Origin: Halobacteriovorax sp.
GTDB taxonomy: Bacteria > Bdellovibrionota > Bacteriovoracia > Bacteriovoracales > Bacteriovoracaceae
NCBI GenBank assembly: GCA_002720865.1
Contig: PBIO01000011.1
Coordinates: 62,001-126,000 of the forward strand
Length of the DNA: 64,000 nucleotides
Direction of reading: 5' to 3'
Part shown: positions 52,883 through 62,117 of the stretch, in pieces
Position numbering within the stretch: position 1 is the stretch's first letter
Layout: each line of letters begins with the position of its first letter
The notes under the pieces: generated by a model
What the model saw: the letters and a program-made list of their open reading frames with translations, nothing else
Databases searched by the model: none
What the model was told of the DNA's origin: nothing
Position numbers and translations under genes: made by a program

Positions 52883-53900
52883 ATCTCGATGGAATCTGCA
52901 TTAATGTTTCAATAACTTCTTTTGCTTTTTTCCCCTGAAATAAAACTTCATGAGTGGCATTAAAGATATTGGCCCTAATCTCATACTTCTCAGAGAGCAG
53001 ATGAACCGCTTGAGTGGTTTTATATCCTTCTACTGTGGTTCTTTGAGAGTTAATTATATCCTCTGGCGTTCTTCCCTTAGCCAGCTCTAATCCAAATTGT
53101 TTATTCCTTGAAAGGCCTCCAGTGGTTGTTAGGATAAGATCCCCCATACCTGAAAGACCATAAAAGGTTTCTGGTCTAGCGTTAAAGACTCTCCCAAACC
53201 TAAGCATTTCAGCAATCCCTCTCGTGATCATGGCCGCCCTAGTATTGTCATTATAGCCAAGCCCTTCAATCACTCCACCAGCAATGGCTAAAACGTTTTT
53301 AAGTGCTCCACCAAGAAGTACTCCTTTAACATCATAGGAAGGAAGGGCCTTAAAGTAGGGAGCCTCAAACATCTTAGAAACTTGCGTTAAAATTTTTCTC
53401 GAACGCCCTGCTAAGGTCACTAAAGTAATTTGTTCTTGGACTATTTCTTTGGCAAAGCTAGGTCCTGACAAAAAAGTAAAGAGCTCTTTATGATGGGGAA
53501 ACATTTCGTAAAATAAATCATCGGCCATTTCAAGTGTGACCGGATCAATACCTTTAGATAGGGAAACTACTGGAATCTTTTTTTCTAAGTACTTTTCAAA
53601 GCGGTCATGATTTTCTTCGAAGAATTTTCCTATGGCGGCCGTAGGAAGACCTGAAACGATCAGACCAATTTCTCCCTCTACAAGCTCATCAACCTCTTCC
53701 CAGGTTAGGGCCGGTATAAGATGGCTAGGAAGTTTTAGTCCTGGCAAATAAACGGCGTTCTCATCATTATCTTTTATAGGGGTATAAACGTCTTCGGAGC
53801 GGACTTTTAAGATAACTTTTTGAAAGTTATTCGCCACTACTGAAGCGATGGCCGTTCCAAAGGCTCCGGCACCAATGACAAGGGCTGTTTTTTGAGACAT
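52869..53900 (-). CDS. gpsA: Glycerol-3-phosphate dehydrogenase [NAD(P)+]
   Basis: Reduces dihydroxyacetone phosphate to glycerol 3-phosphate for phospholipid synthesis; cytosolic. The 343-residue protein has the Rossmann motif GAGAFGTA (residues 10-17), VSLSKGID, FLSGPSFAKEI, the catalytic Lys in GALKNVLAIAGG, and GLSGMGDLILTTTGGLSRN. Length is normal. It is 10 bases downstream of the DUF493 gene and overlaps the aminotransferase gene, in a run of envelope-precursor genes. SD GGAGAG precedes the ATG. Confidence 0.95.
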   Translation of the reverse strand: MSQKTALVIGAGAFGTAIASVVANNFQKVILKVRSEDVYTPIKDNDENAVYLPGLKLPSHLIPALTWEEVDELVEGEIGLIVSGLPTAAIGKFFEENHDRFEKYLEKKIPVVSLSKGIDPVTLEMADDLFYEMFPHHKELFTFLSGPSFAKEIVQEQITLVTLAGRSRKILTQVSKMFEAPYFKALPSYDVKGVLLGGALKNVLAIAGGVIEGLGYNDNTRAAMITRGIAEMLRFGRVFNARPETFYGLSGMGDLILTTTGGLSRNKQFGLELAKGRTPEDIINSQRTTVEGYKTTQAVHLLSEKYEIRANIFNATHEVLFQGKKAKEVIETLMQIPSRFELE

Positions 53901-53910
53901 TGCTCTCTCC

Positions 53911-54174
53911 TTAAAGTGAGATAATTCCTTCTATTGAGGATACTCTAAGATAGATTGTAATGACATCTTCAGAAGATTGAAGATGTTTTTTTACTGTGAT
54001 GCTCATATAGTTTCCTTTTTTACTTGGTCTAAAGGATACATCAGCGTCACCGACTAAAGCGATCAGGCTTTCTTTTTGATCAACTGGCACAATAAACTTA
54101 AAAACATAGGGGCTAGGCCACTCCATGGTTTCATCTAATACGGCCTTTAACTGATTTAACTTTTTCTCATCCAT
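53911..54174 (-). CDS. DUF493 (YbeD-like) small protein
   Basis: An 87-residue cytosolic protein matching the DUF493/YbeD fold: WPSPYVFKFIV near the N-terminus and YMSITVKKHLQSSEDVITIY in the middle, an ACT-like small alpha/beta domain. YbeD is of uncertain role, in E. coli next to lipoate genes and presumed regulatory. I chose ATG 54174; a TTG at 54183 inside the kdsC end is the alternative. No clear Shine-Dalgarno is visible, so it probably depends on translation of kdsC, whose stop is one base away. Confidence 0.8.
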   Translation of the reverse strand: MDEKKLNQLKAVLDETMEWPSPYVFKFIVPVDQKESLIALVGDADVSFRPSKKGNYMSITVKKHLQSSEDVITIYLRVSSIEGIISL

Positions 54175-54175
54175 A

Positions 54176-54733
54176 TTAATCAAATTGCGGGATCGGGATA
54201 TCTATTCCATTTGCATAACGAAAGATATCAATCACCTCTCTAACACAACCCTTTCCACCTTCTCGGTAACAAATATAATCAGCCACCTCTCTTACTTCAT
54301 GAGATGCGTGAGTTACTGTCGCAGAGAAACCTGCCTTTTTTAAAAGTGGCATATCAAAGAACTCATCTCCCATATAGAGAATTTCTTCCGCTTTAAAACC
54401 TTCGGCCATAAGCTCTTTAAAGGCTTCCCTTTTATCTTCTTTTCCAACATAAACAAAATCTAGGTCTAGGTTTTCTTCAAATCGTTTTACAACCCCGAGG
54501 CTATCGCCCCCGGTAATGACTCCAACTTTATAACCAAGTCTTTGCATGGCACGCATGCCGTAACCGTCGAGGACATTAAAGCTTCTATTAAATCCGCATT
54601 CTTCTCCATCCCAATAAATAGTTCCATCTGTCAAAATTCCATCAACATCAAAGGCTAAAACCTTTATTGGCTCAAGCTTAGCTTTAAAGTGACGACCGAT
54701 AGCGCGAAAATCTGGAAGATCGTGATTATGCAT
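54176..54733 (-). CDS. kdsC: 3-deoxy-D-manno-octulosonate-8-phosphate phosphatase
   Basis: A HAD-family phosphatase that removes phosphate from Kdo-8-P. The 185-residue protein has motif I AFDVDGILTDG (Asp29, Asp31), NVLDGYGMRAM typical of KdsC, VITGGDS, the catalytic Lys in GKEDKREA, and motif IV GDEFFDMPLL. The N-terminal ~20 residues are an extension. It starts with a one-base overlap with the kdsA stop. The C-terminal tail (DIPIPQFD) is slightly longer than usual. Confidence 0.93.
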   Translation of the reverse strand: MHNHDLPDFRAIGRHFKAKLEPIKVLAFDVDGILTDGTIYWDGEECGFNRSFNVLDGYGMRAMQRLGYKVGVITGGDSLGVVKRFEENLDLDFVYVGKEDKREAFKELMAEGFKAEEILYMGDEFFDMPLLKKAGFSATVTHASHEVREVADYICYREGGKGCVREVIDIFRYANGIDIPIPQFD

Positions 54734-55533
54734 TAGACTACCTCGTAAATTTTAAGAAGAGATTCAACAATTTTAGGGACTGTTTTTAAATCAAGACAGT
54801 TCGTCGGATCACTTTTGGCTTGGTCAGGAGTTGGGTGTGTCTCCATGAAGATTCCATCCGCACCTGCAGCAATGGCTGCCTTTGCTAGAGCTGGAATCTG
54901 CTCTCTCGCTCCCCCTGTACTTGTTCCAAGACCGCCTGGTCTTTGTACGCAGTGGGTAGCATCATGAATGGCTTTTACACCGAAGCTTTTCATAATTTCA
55001 AAAGAGGCCATATCTACAATAAGTCGATTATACCCAAAGGTGGTTCCTCTTTCTGTTAAAAGAATTGAGTCTTCTTTTAAATATGTTTTTGCTTTTGAAA
55101 CAATATTAGAAGTTTCCTCAGGTGATAAGAATTGTCCTTTCTTAACTTTAAGCCTGCTTCCGTTTTCAGCACAGGCCTTGGCTCCGGCCAGAATCATATC
55201 TGTTTGACGGCATAAAAAAGCTGGGACTTGTAAAACATCACAAACTTCAGAAACAGGAAGGGCCTGATCAGGATAGTGAAAGTCCGTGATCACAGGAAAG
55301 CCAAATTCATCTTTAATTTTTTGAAGAATGCGAAGGCCCTCTTCCATTCCTGGTCCTCTATAAGAATCAATTGAAGAGCGGTTGGCCTTATCAAAGCTTC
55401 CTTTAAAGGTTAGAGCTATTTTCTTTTCAAATGGTTCAAGGGACTTTTTTAGAGACTCCGCTATTTCCATAGCGAGTGCTTCTGATTCCAATACGCAAGG
55501 ACCAATAAAGAGTTCCAGTGGTTGTTTACTCAT
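54733..55533 (-). CDS. kdsA: Kdo-8-phosphate synthase
   Basis: Condenses arabinose 5-phosphate with phosphoenolpyruvate to Kdo-8-P, the inner-core sugar of lipopolysaccharide. The 266-residue protein has the family's IGPCVLES start, FKGSFDKANRSS, GFPVITDFH, LQVPAFLCRQTD, KKGQFLSPEE, TERGTTFGYNRLIVDM, DATHCVQRPGG and METHP. The presence of Cys in GPCVLES and NRSS fits the common enzyme, and metal dependence is not fixed by eye. One-base overlaps link it to pyrG upstream and kdsC downstream. Confidence 0.96.
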   Translation of the reverse strand: MSKQPLELFIGPCVLESEALAMEIAESLKKSLEPFEKKIALTFKGSFDKANRSSIDSYRGPGMEEGLRILQKIKDEFGFPVITDFHYPDQALPVSEVCDVLQVPAFLCRQTDMILAGAKACAENGSRLKVKKGQFLSPEETSNIVSKAKTYLKEDSILLTERGTTFGYNRLIVDMASFEIMKSFGVKAIHDATHCVQRPGGLGTSTGGAREQIPALAKAAIAAGADGIFMETHPTPDQAKSDPTNCLDLKTVPKIVESLLKIYEVV

Positions 55534-57158
55534 TAGTTCTGTTGTCCTTTATCTGCTGCTTCAATAAAAGTTTTAAAGAGCGGATGGGCGGCAAAAGGTC
55601 TCGACTTAAATTCCGGATGGTACTGACAAGCGAGAAAATAAGGATGATCCTCAAGCTCAATCACTTCAACCAGATTAAGTTCCTTATTGATTCCAGAAAT
55701 AACCATCCCCGCCTGCTTAACTTGATCCACAAATTTATTATTCACTTCAAGTCTATGACGATGCCTTTCGCTAATATCAGACTTCCCATAAATTTTATGA
55801 GCAAAGGTGCCTTTTTCTAAATGACAATCATAAGCACCAAGTCTCATGGTTGCTCCTTTTGAGCCGTCTTTCGTTTGTCCTTCCATATAATGAATAAGGG
55901 TAGATCCTTTCGTATCAAATTCGGCACTGGTTGCATCTTTAATTCCAGCAACATTTCTAGCAAATTCAACCATCGCTAATTGCATTCCAAGACAAATCCC
56001 AAAGTAAGGAACTTTCTTTTCTCTAGCATACTGAGCAGCACGAATCTTTCCTTCAGTGCCTCTTTCTCCAAAACCTCCAGGAACTAAAATTCCATGGCAT
56101 TCTGAAAGAATATCATCGACCTTGGACTCATCTTCCAATTCCTCGGCATCAATATAAGTAGTGACAAGTTTTAATTGGTTCGCCAAAGCTCCGTGTGTAA
56201 GGGCCTCACCTAGAGACTTATAAGATTCATGAAGGTCCGTATACTTTCCAACAATACCAATCTTAACTTCACGAAGGGGGTTATTATGATTGTAAACAAC
56301 CTTTTCAAGGTCCCCTACTTTAGGTGTGGTTGTCCACATACCTAAAAGCTCAGTAAGCTTATTATCAAGTCCTTGCTGATGAAAAGCTAAAGGAACTTTA
56401 TAAATTGAATCTGCATCCATAGAAGCAAAAACATTTCCTTTTGGTACATTACAAAAAAGAGAAATTTTATCAATGATATTTGGCTCAATCTCATGTTCTG
56501 ATCTAAGAATAATAATATGAGGGAAAAGACCCATTGACCTAAGTTCTTTCACAGAATGCTGAGCTGGTTTTGATTTTAATTCTCCGGCCGCACTTAAGTA
56601 TGGAAGTAATACCAAATGCACAAAGAGAACATTCTCAGGCCCAACATCATGAGCAAATTGCCTAATGGCTTCGATATAAGGCTGGGATTCGATATCACCA
56701 ACAGTTCCGCCGATTTCACCTAAGAGAAGCTCACAGTCCTCTGCGGCCACATGAATTCTTCTTTTAATTTCATCTGTAATATGAGGAACCACTTGAACGG
56801 TTTTTCCTAGGTATTTTCCTTCTCTTTCATTTTCAATAACCTGTAAATAAACTTGTCCCGTCGTAAAATTTGAACTTTTACTTAGGGTCAGGGAAGTAAA
56901 TCTTTCGTAATGACCTAAATCAAGGTCCGTTTCTGCTCCATCGTCAGTTACAAAAACTTCACCATGCTGAGTAGGACTCATCGTTCCTGGATCAACATTA
57001 ATATAAGGATCCATCTTAAGCATATTAATTTTAATTCCTCTTCTTTCTAGAAGAGAAGCAACAGAAGCCGCCGCTAGTCCTTTACCTAATGAACTTGCAA
57101 CCCCGCCAGTTATGAAAACAAATTTTTTGCTGGGCTTTCCCCTCTTTGCACTATTCAT
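55533..57158 (-). CDS. pyrG: CTP synthase
   Basis: Makes CTP from UTP, ATP and glutamine. The 541-residue protein has the amidoligase half (FITGGVASSLGKGL with the P-loop, KMDPYINVDPGTMSP, GEIGGTVGDIES) and a glutamine amidotransferase half (GGFGERG, nucleophile Cys in FGICLGMQ, and QYHPEFKSRPF). I chose ATG 57158, which overlaps the kdsB end by eight bases and follows AGGGG; a TTG one codon earlier is possible. Its place between kdsB and kdsA ties CTP supply to CMP-Kdo formation. Confidence 0.96.
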   Translation of the reverse strand: MNSAKRGKPSKKFVFITGGVASSLGKGLAAASVASLLERRGIKINMLKMDPYINVDPGTMSPTQHGEVFVTDDGAETDLDLGHYERFTSLTLSKSSNFTTGQVYLQVIENEREGKYLGKTVQVVPHITDEIKRRIHVAAEDCELLLGEIGGTVGDIESQPYIEAIRQFAHDVGPENVLFVHLVLLPYLSAAGELKSKPAQHSVKELRSMGLFPHIIILRSEHEIEPNIIDKISLFCNVPKGNVFASMDADSIYKVPLAFHQQGLDNKLTELLGMWTTTPKVGDLEKVVYNHNNPLREVKIGIVGKYTDLHESYKSLGEALTHGALANQLKLVTTYIDAEELEDESKVDDILSECHGILVPGGFGERGTEGKIRAAQYAREKKVPYFGICLGMQLAMVEFARNVAGIKDATSAEFDTKGSTLIHYMEGQTKDGSKGATMRLGAYDCHLEKGTFAHKIYGKSDISERHRHRLEVNNKFVDQVKQAGMVISGINKELNLVEVIELEDHPYFLACQYHPEFKSRPFAAHPLFKTFIEAADKGQQN

Positions 57159-57903
57159 CAAACATCCCCTCTAATTTTTTTAAATCTTCAGGAGTATCAA
57201 CTCCAATCAAATTTAAATTTGTGACCAAGGCACCGATACTCATGCCTTGCTCCATTGCTCTTAACTGTTCTAGCTTTTCAATATTTTCATAAACCCCCAT
57301 AGGAGATTCACAGAACTTTTGAAGTGCTGTTGGTCTATATGAATAAACTCCAATATGTTGCCACCAGGACGTAAGCTCACTTCCATCTCTATCGAACGGA
57401 ATACATCCTCTTGAAAAATAGAGACAACGTCCAGTTGGGGCCACCACGGCCTTAACAATATTGGGATTCTTCAATTCTTCTAAATCTTCATTTTTCTTAA
57501 CAAGAGTCGCGATATCAAAATTACTATCGAGGTGAAACTGGGCAAGCCTCTCTAGCTCCTCTCCGGTCAATAAGGGCTCATCACCTTGAACATTGATAAT
57601 GAGATCAAATTTCTTATCCGAGGACTTTTGAAAGGCCAGATAGATTCTTTCAGTTCCACTTTGAACATCATCGTCTACACGGATCACATTTCCGCCAAAT
57701 TCTTTTACATGGTTTTCTATTTTTTGATCGTCTGTAACAACATAGGCTTGGCAATCAAAGGAGGGAGAGGCGCCCATTGAAGTACAATTCTCGAAAACTC
57801 TTTGAATCATACTCTTGCCATTAATCTGGGCCAGGGGCTTTCCAGGATATCTCGTGGAGGCATACCTAGCCGGAATGAGGACCAAAACACGATTTTTGGC
57901 CAA
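57151..57903 (-). CDS. kdsB: CMP-Kdo synthetase
   Basis: Activates Kdo with CTP to CMP-Kdo for transfer to lipid A. The 250-residue protein begins with LIPARYASTRYPGKPLA, then VTDDQKIENHV, NVQGDEPLL, YFSRGCIPFDRDG, HIGVYSYR, and EKLEQLRAMEQG with GVDTPEDL at the end. Start is TTG 57903 with GGAG six bases upstream. First gene of the run kdsB-pyrG-kdsA-kdsC-DUF493-gpsA-aminotransferase. Confidence 0.95.
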   Translation of the reverse strand: MAKNRVLVLIPARYASTRYPGKPLAQINGKSMIQRVFENCTSMGASPSFDCQAYVVTDDQKIENHVKEFGGNVIRVDDDVQSGTERIYLAFQKSSDKKFDLIINVQGDEPLLTGEELERLAQFHLDSNFDIATLVKKNEDLEELKNPNIVKAVVAPTGRCLYFSRGCIPFDRDGSELTSWWQHIGVYSYRPTALQKFCESPMGVYENIEKLEQLRAMEQGMSIGALVTNLNLIGVDTPEDLKKLEGMFDE

Positions 57904-57979
57904 AACTACTCCGAGGGCTAAAAGTTGATAGAATTTATCACGAACTCACCTCTTCGCAAAATTATGATAGAATATTTAT

Positions 57980-58318
57980 ATGAAAACTTTTATTAGCGCA
58001 CTGCTCCTCATTCTTTCAACCAGTCTTTTTGCACAAGACTATAGAAGCACAGTGGTAACAGACCCTTCAATTTCAAGGAGATGCGACGCACTAATGAATA
58101 AGAGAAACCTTAAAATCGACCATAAGCAAAAACTAAAGTCTCTTATCGTTCGTAATCAAAAGATCCAAAAGATTGTGCCCAGTGAAAAAAAGTCCGTTAA
58201 GCAGGGCCTTCAAAAGAACCTCAGACACCTTGAACACGAGCTAAAGCTAACTCTGGTTCAAATCCAAAATCAAGAAGAGAATATTATTAGAAAAGGCTGC
58301 CCTGGCATCACTCTTTAA
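57980..58318 (+). CDS. Small secreted helical protein
   Basis: A 112-residue exported protein with signal peptide (ISALLLILSTSLFA). The mature part is basic and helical (KLKSLIVRNQKIQKI, LRHLEHELKLTLVQIQNQEENI), with cysteines near both ends (RRCDAL and KGCPG) that could be joined. No family recognised. It lies 86 bases upstream of the TolC-family gene on the same strand and may be co-expressed. A short CCAAC/GTTGG hairpin follows the stop. Confidence 0.65.
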   Translation: MKTFISALLLILSTSLFAQDYRSTVVTDPSISRRCDALMNKRNLKIDHKQKLKSLIVRNQKIQKIVPSEKKSVKQGLQKNLRHLEHELKLTLVQIQNQEENIIRKGCPGITL

Positions 58319-58404
58319 AACCAACTTTTTCGGTTGGCACCCCTTTGCTTTCTATGCAATGATTTTCAAACACACACAACGTCACGGAATAGACGAGAGA
58401 AATT

Positions 58405-59949
58405 TTGATTCAAAAATTAAGTTTAGCTATGGGCCTATTTGGGCTCCTATATTCACTTCCCGTTTCTGCCCAGAAGTCTAAGACTACTTACGACACTGAC
58501 AATGAGCTTTTAAAAAAGCCAGCTGTTATAAAGAACCAAAAAAAATATAAACTCAATGACGGCTCCTATGTTCAGCAGGTTGAGCGTTTTGATTTTAAAG
58601 ATAATTTTAAATCTTTAGCCTTGAACGATGTTCTTGAGCAAGGCCTTAGAAAAAATCACGATCAGCAACAAAGAGTGAATCAAGATGAAATCTTTGACCT
58701 CAGCTGGAAAGATACTTTTGAAGATTTCTGGTTCCCGAAAATTAATATTACACTTAGTTCCGGTGAGCAAACACTTGGTAAATGGCGCGAGGGTGGAAAA
58801 AATAGAACTGGTCGCGATATCGTCCCAGGTGGAACCCTAGGTCTTAATATTGGAGACTATACTGTCTTCAATTGGGGAAAGGATTATCTTGATTATCTAA
58901 ACGCCAGGGCCACTTACAAAAGAAATACAGAAATTTTAAAAGAGCAAAGAAGGGACCTTCGTCACGATTTAATTATTAAATATTTTGAAGTTTATAAAAC
59001 AAAAGAGATCGAAAAGATTAGAAGAAACCAATTACGTCACGCCAGTTTTATTTATAGAATGAACCGGGAAAAAATCACCATTAGAAAAATCCCAAGACAA
59101 GATTATTACCAAGCTAGAGCTGAGTACCTTAAGGCTCAAAATGATTACCACGATGCCAAGATCGCTGCCTCAACAGCCGATGAAGAGATGGCCTTTTTAC
59201 TCGCTGATAATCCAGGGACGAGATACCTTCTTTTAGACGAGCTTGATTATAAACAGCTAAATGTGGCTTACACAGAGGCTCTTACTTTAAGTAAAGAAAA
59301 CAATTCCTCAGTAAAAACAGCTAAGACCCTAGTTGATAATGCCAAAAGAACTTATACGAGAACTCTACGTGAAAACCTTCCCCTCCCAAAGATAACGATG
59401 AACCTTGGGGCTTATACTCATAGTTTTGGAAGAAGCCAGCACCGTACTAGATATGAAACGGCCACAACAGTTGGTGGAGGAATGGTTGGTACCAATACTT
59501 CCGATATAGAGCTTGTGGCCACAGTGAACGCCACTTGGAGCTTAACTGGCTCCGGAGGTCTACTCAATGGACGCTCTACGAGAACAAAACTTTTAGAAAG
59601 AGACTTAGCTTTTCAAAACTTATCTGAGACGGCCCATTTAACCAGCTCAAATATTCGAACTCATTATAATAAGATTAAGAACTATCAGAACCAGATCACT
59701 ATTCTTGAAGCCAGAATGGCGAACCTGCAAAAGAGTTTTGATACCATCCTTGAAAATTATATTAACCGTAAGACTATCTATGAGAATTTTCACACTTCTT
59801 TAAATGAGATGATTGATACAGAAATCCTTCATGTGAATACCTTATATGGTCACTTAAGAGAAAAAGTTGAATTAGCTAGATCAATTGGTCTTGAGGATTT
59901 CCCTGGAGAGAACTTTGAGTCCGTAGCTAAGAAGGTGCAAAAAAGATGA
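58405..59949 (+). CDS. TolC-family outer-membrane channel protein
   Basis: A 514-residue exported protein; TTG start with GAGAGA upstream, signal peptide to about PVSA (residue 22). The body has the two-fold TolC/OEP repeat: long helical hairpins (~150-275 and ~405-490) alternating with strand segments (PKINITLSSG, PKITMNLGAYTHS). SLALNDVLEQGLRKNHD marks the start of the OEP domain. The family forms trimeric channels for efflux or type I secretion. No inner-membrane pump or membrane-fusion gene is adjacent, so the partner is elsewhere. The next gene overlaps by four bases (ATGA). Confidence 0.85.
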   Translation: MIQKLSLAMGLFGLLYSLPVSAQKSKTTYDTDNELLKKPAVIKNQKKYKLNDGSYVQQVERFDFKDNFKSLALNDVLEQGLRKNHDQQQRVNQDEIFDLSWKDTFEDFWFPKINITLSSGEQTLGKWREGGKNRTGRDIVPGGTLGLNIGDYTVFNWGKDYLDYLNARATYKRNTEILKEQRRDLRHDLIIKYFEVYKTKEIEKIRRNQLRHASFIYRMNREKITIRKIPRQDYYQARAEYLKAQNDYHDAKIAASTADEEMAFLLADNPGTRYLLLDELDYKQLNVAYTEALTLSKENNSSVKTAKTLVDNAKRTYTRTLRENLPLPKITMNLGAYTHSFGRSQHRTRYETATTVGGGMVGTNTSDIELVATVNATWSLTGSGGLLNGRSTRTKLLERDLAFQNLSETAHLTSSNIRTHYNKIKNYQNQITILEARMANLQKSFDTILENYINRKTIYENFHTSLNEMIDTEILHVNTLYGHLREKVELARSIGLEDFPGENFESVAKKVQKR

Positions 59950-60779
59950 TCTTCCCACTTTTTAAATCACTTTTAATCTTACTACTTTTAATTGGATTTA
60001 CCTCCCAGTCCATGGCCCAAATTGCCACAGATTCAGGGGGCCTCACGGATATAGAGCAAGCTGAATTAGATGCCCTTGAAAAGGGTGAAAAGCTAGACCG
60101 CTCAAAAAATGTAAAAGAAAAAGAAGAGGAAAATACTAATGTCTATCGAGAGATGAAAGATTCAGACCAGGACATTATTATAAGCCAGATCGATAAGGAG
60201 CTTGGGATCTATTTAGAGGACTACTCTACAGATAATGATCAGCACCGCTTTGGACTTAATTATCATTTTAATACTGACTTAAAAAATCCATTTGAAATTA
60301 CGACGATGGAAGCCAACTATGCTTATCGTCTTGGAGTGGCCTGGTTAGAAATTTGTGCCGCTCTCACGACGGGAAAATACCGTGAGTTAACCCGTCTTAA
60401 TGGCTCAATCGGAGCGGAATCAGAGAATCAAAGGGAAGAGAACGCCACTAACCTTACTTTAGGTGGTGGACTTGGTTACAGGACGCGTTACATTAGAAAC
60501 TTGATCAATAGCAGTAATATTTTTGAAACTATCGCAGCATATTTGACCTACAACTCCTTTAGCGATAATTTTCGTTCTGAAAGTTATACAGGTTATGGAA
60601 TAAAAGCTGATTTCGGCGTTCATAAGAGAACCGGTGCTAGAAGCCACTGGGGTATGAAAATGAGCTACAACCTCGCCTCTGTTAGAAAAGCAAAGCAGTT
60701 CGAGGGAGAAGGCTCAGCCGCCAGAAGTTTAACCATTACATGGCTAACTTTTGGACTTGAATACAGTTTTTACTTTTAG
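59946..60779 (+). CDS. Outer-membrane beta-barrel protein coupled to the TolC-family gene
   Basis: A 277-residue exported protein. Signal peptide (LLLLIGFTSQSMA). An acidic, Lys/Glu-rich N-terminal segment (~25-80) precedes a barrel of about ten strands (HRFGLNYHFNTD, WLEICAALTTGKY, LTLGGGLGYRTRY) ending in Phe (GLEYSFYF). The start is in an ATGA overlap with the TolC-family gene, so equal expression is expected and a physical partnership is plausible. No named family recognised. Confidence 0.75.
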   Translation: MIFPLFKSLLILLLLIGFTSQSMAQIATDSGGLTDIEQAELDALEKGEKLDRSKNVKEKEEENTNVYREMKDSDQDIIISQIDKELGIYLEDYSTDNDQHRFGLNYHFNTDLKNPFEITTMEANYAYRLGVAWLEICAALTTGKYRELTRLNGSIGAESENQREENATNLTLGGGLGYRTRYIRNLINSSNIFETIAAYLTYNSFSDNFRSESYTGYGIKADFGVHKRTGARSHWGMKMSYNLASVRKAKQFEGEGSAARSLTITWLTFGLEYSFYF

Positions 60780-60791
60780 CCCGGAGCCCAC

Positions 60792-62111
60792 ATGATCCCA
60801 CGGTACGAAAAAAAAGAGATTTCCCAAATTTGGGGAGATCATAATAAATTTGAAACCTACCTAAAAGTTGAGCTCGCTATTTTAAAGGCCTTAGAAGGAA
60901 GTAAAGTTCCAGAAGGTGTTACGGAAAAAATTAAGGCAAAGGCCGTCATTAATCCCGAGAGGATTGATGAAATCGAAAAAACCACCCGCCACGATATTAT
61001 CGCTTTTTGCACGAGCATTACTGAGAATGTTGAACCTGAAGTAGGAAAATATTTTCACTTTGGCGTGACCTCTTCAGACATCATTGATTCATCTACTACT
61101 CTTCAAATAAAAGAAAGTATTGAGACCATACTTCCCCTTTATAAGAGCCTCTTAAAGACTCTTTACTCAAGAGCTGAAGAGATGAAGGGTGTACTTACCA
61201 TTGGTCGAAGCCATGGAATGTACGCCGAGCCTATGAGCTTTGGCCAAAAGCTTTTAGGTCACTACAATGAATTTGCTAGACGTTATAAAGAACTAGAAGA
61301 TTTTTATAAAAACGAATTAACAATTCAATTTTCCGGAGCCGTTGGTAACTACTGTATCCTAACTCCAGATCATGAGAAAAAAGCGGCCGATATCTTGGGA
61401 CTAAAAGTAGAGCCGGTTTCTACTCAAGTCATTCCAAGAGATCGAATTGCAAAGCTAGTCACATTAAACTCACTCACCGCTAGTGCTATTGAGCGTATCT
61501 CCGTTGAGATTCGTCATCTCCATAGAAGTGATGTCGGTGAACTTGCTGAAGGTTTTAAGAAGGGACAAAAAGGCTCTTCAACCATGCCTCATAAAAAGAA
61601 TCCCATCTCTGGAGAAAATTTGACTGGTATGGCCCGAATTCTTCGCTCTCATACCTCCATGGCCGTAGACAATATTGTCCTTTGGCATGAAAGAGATATT
61701 AGCCATAGCTCAGCGGAGCGTATGTATCTTCCCGATCATTTTGGAATCCTAGCTTACGCCCTAGAAAGATTAGACAATACAATTCGTGACCTAGTTTTTC
61801 ACACTGAAGTAATCGAAAATAGAGTTCTAGAAGGTACCGGTTATCTTTCAAGCTACTATCTTCACCATCTCGTTGAAAAAACAGATGTTAAAAGAGAAGA
61901 CCTATACTACTGGGTTCAAGATGCCGCCTTTGTCGGAGCTCAAGAGAAAAGTGCAGAGGCCTTTCATAATAAGCTTTTAGAAATCGCAGAAAGCAAAGGC
62001 CATAAGCTAGATCTAGTAAAGCCGGACCTAGAGGAAATAAGAAGAATCTATACCTGTCAGACAGATAAAGTATTTGCGAGATCTTTAGAGCAATACCCTC
62101 TGCCTAACTAA
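60792..62111 (+). CDS. purB: Adenylosuccinate lyase
   Basis: Splits adenylosuccinate to AMP and SAICAR to AICAR in purine synthesis. The 439-residue protein begins PRYEKKEISQIWGD, has TRHDIIAFC, HFGVTSSDIIDSS, IGRSHGMYAEPMSFG with the catalytic His, and the signature loop SSTMPHKKNP (Ser262/263). Length is that of the Bacillus-type enzyme. It is 12 bases past the barrel gene and so may share its transcript, and ends six bases from the convergent manC. Confidence 0.96.
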   Translation: MIPRYEKKEISQIWGDHNKFETYLKVELAILKALEGSKVPEGVTEKIKAKAVINPERIDEIEKTTRHDIIAFCTSITENVEPEVGKYFHFGVTSSDIIDSSTTLQIKESIETILPLYKSLLKTLYSRAEEMKGVLTIGRSHGMYAEPMSFGQKLLGHYNEFARRYKELEDFYKNELTIQFSGAVGNYCILTPDHEKKAADILGLKVEPVSTQVIPRDRIAKLVTLNSLTASAIERISVEIRHLHRSDVGELAEGFKKGQKGSSTMPHKKNPISGENLTGMARILRSHTSMAVDNIVLWHERDISHSSAERMYLPDHFGILAYALERLDNTIRDLVFHTEVIENRVLEGTGYLSSYYLHHLVEKTDVKREDLYYWVQDAAFVGAQEKSAEAFHNKLLEIAESKGHKLDLVKPDLEEIRRIYTCQTDKVFARSLEQYPLPN

Positions 62112-62117
62112 AGAAAA

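Noticed and set aside
58320-58340. CCAAC/GTTGG hairpin as terminator of the small secreted gene
   Set aside because: Only five pairs and no T-run; too weak to call.
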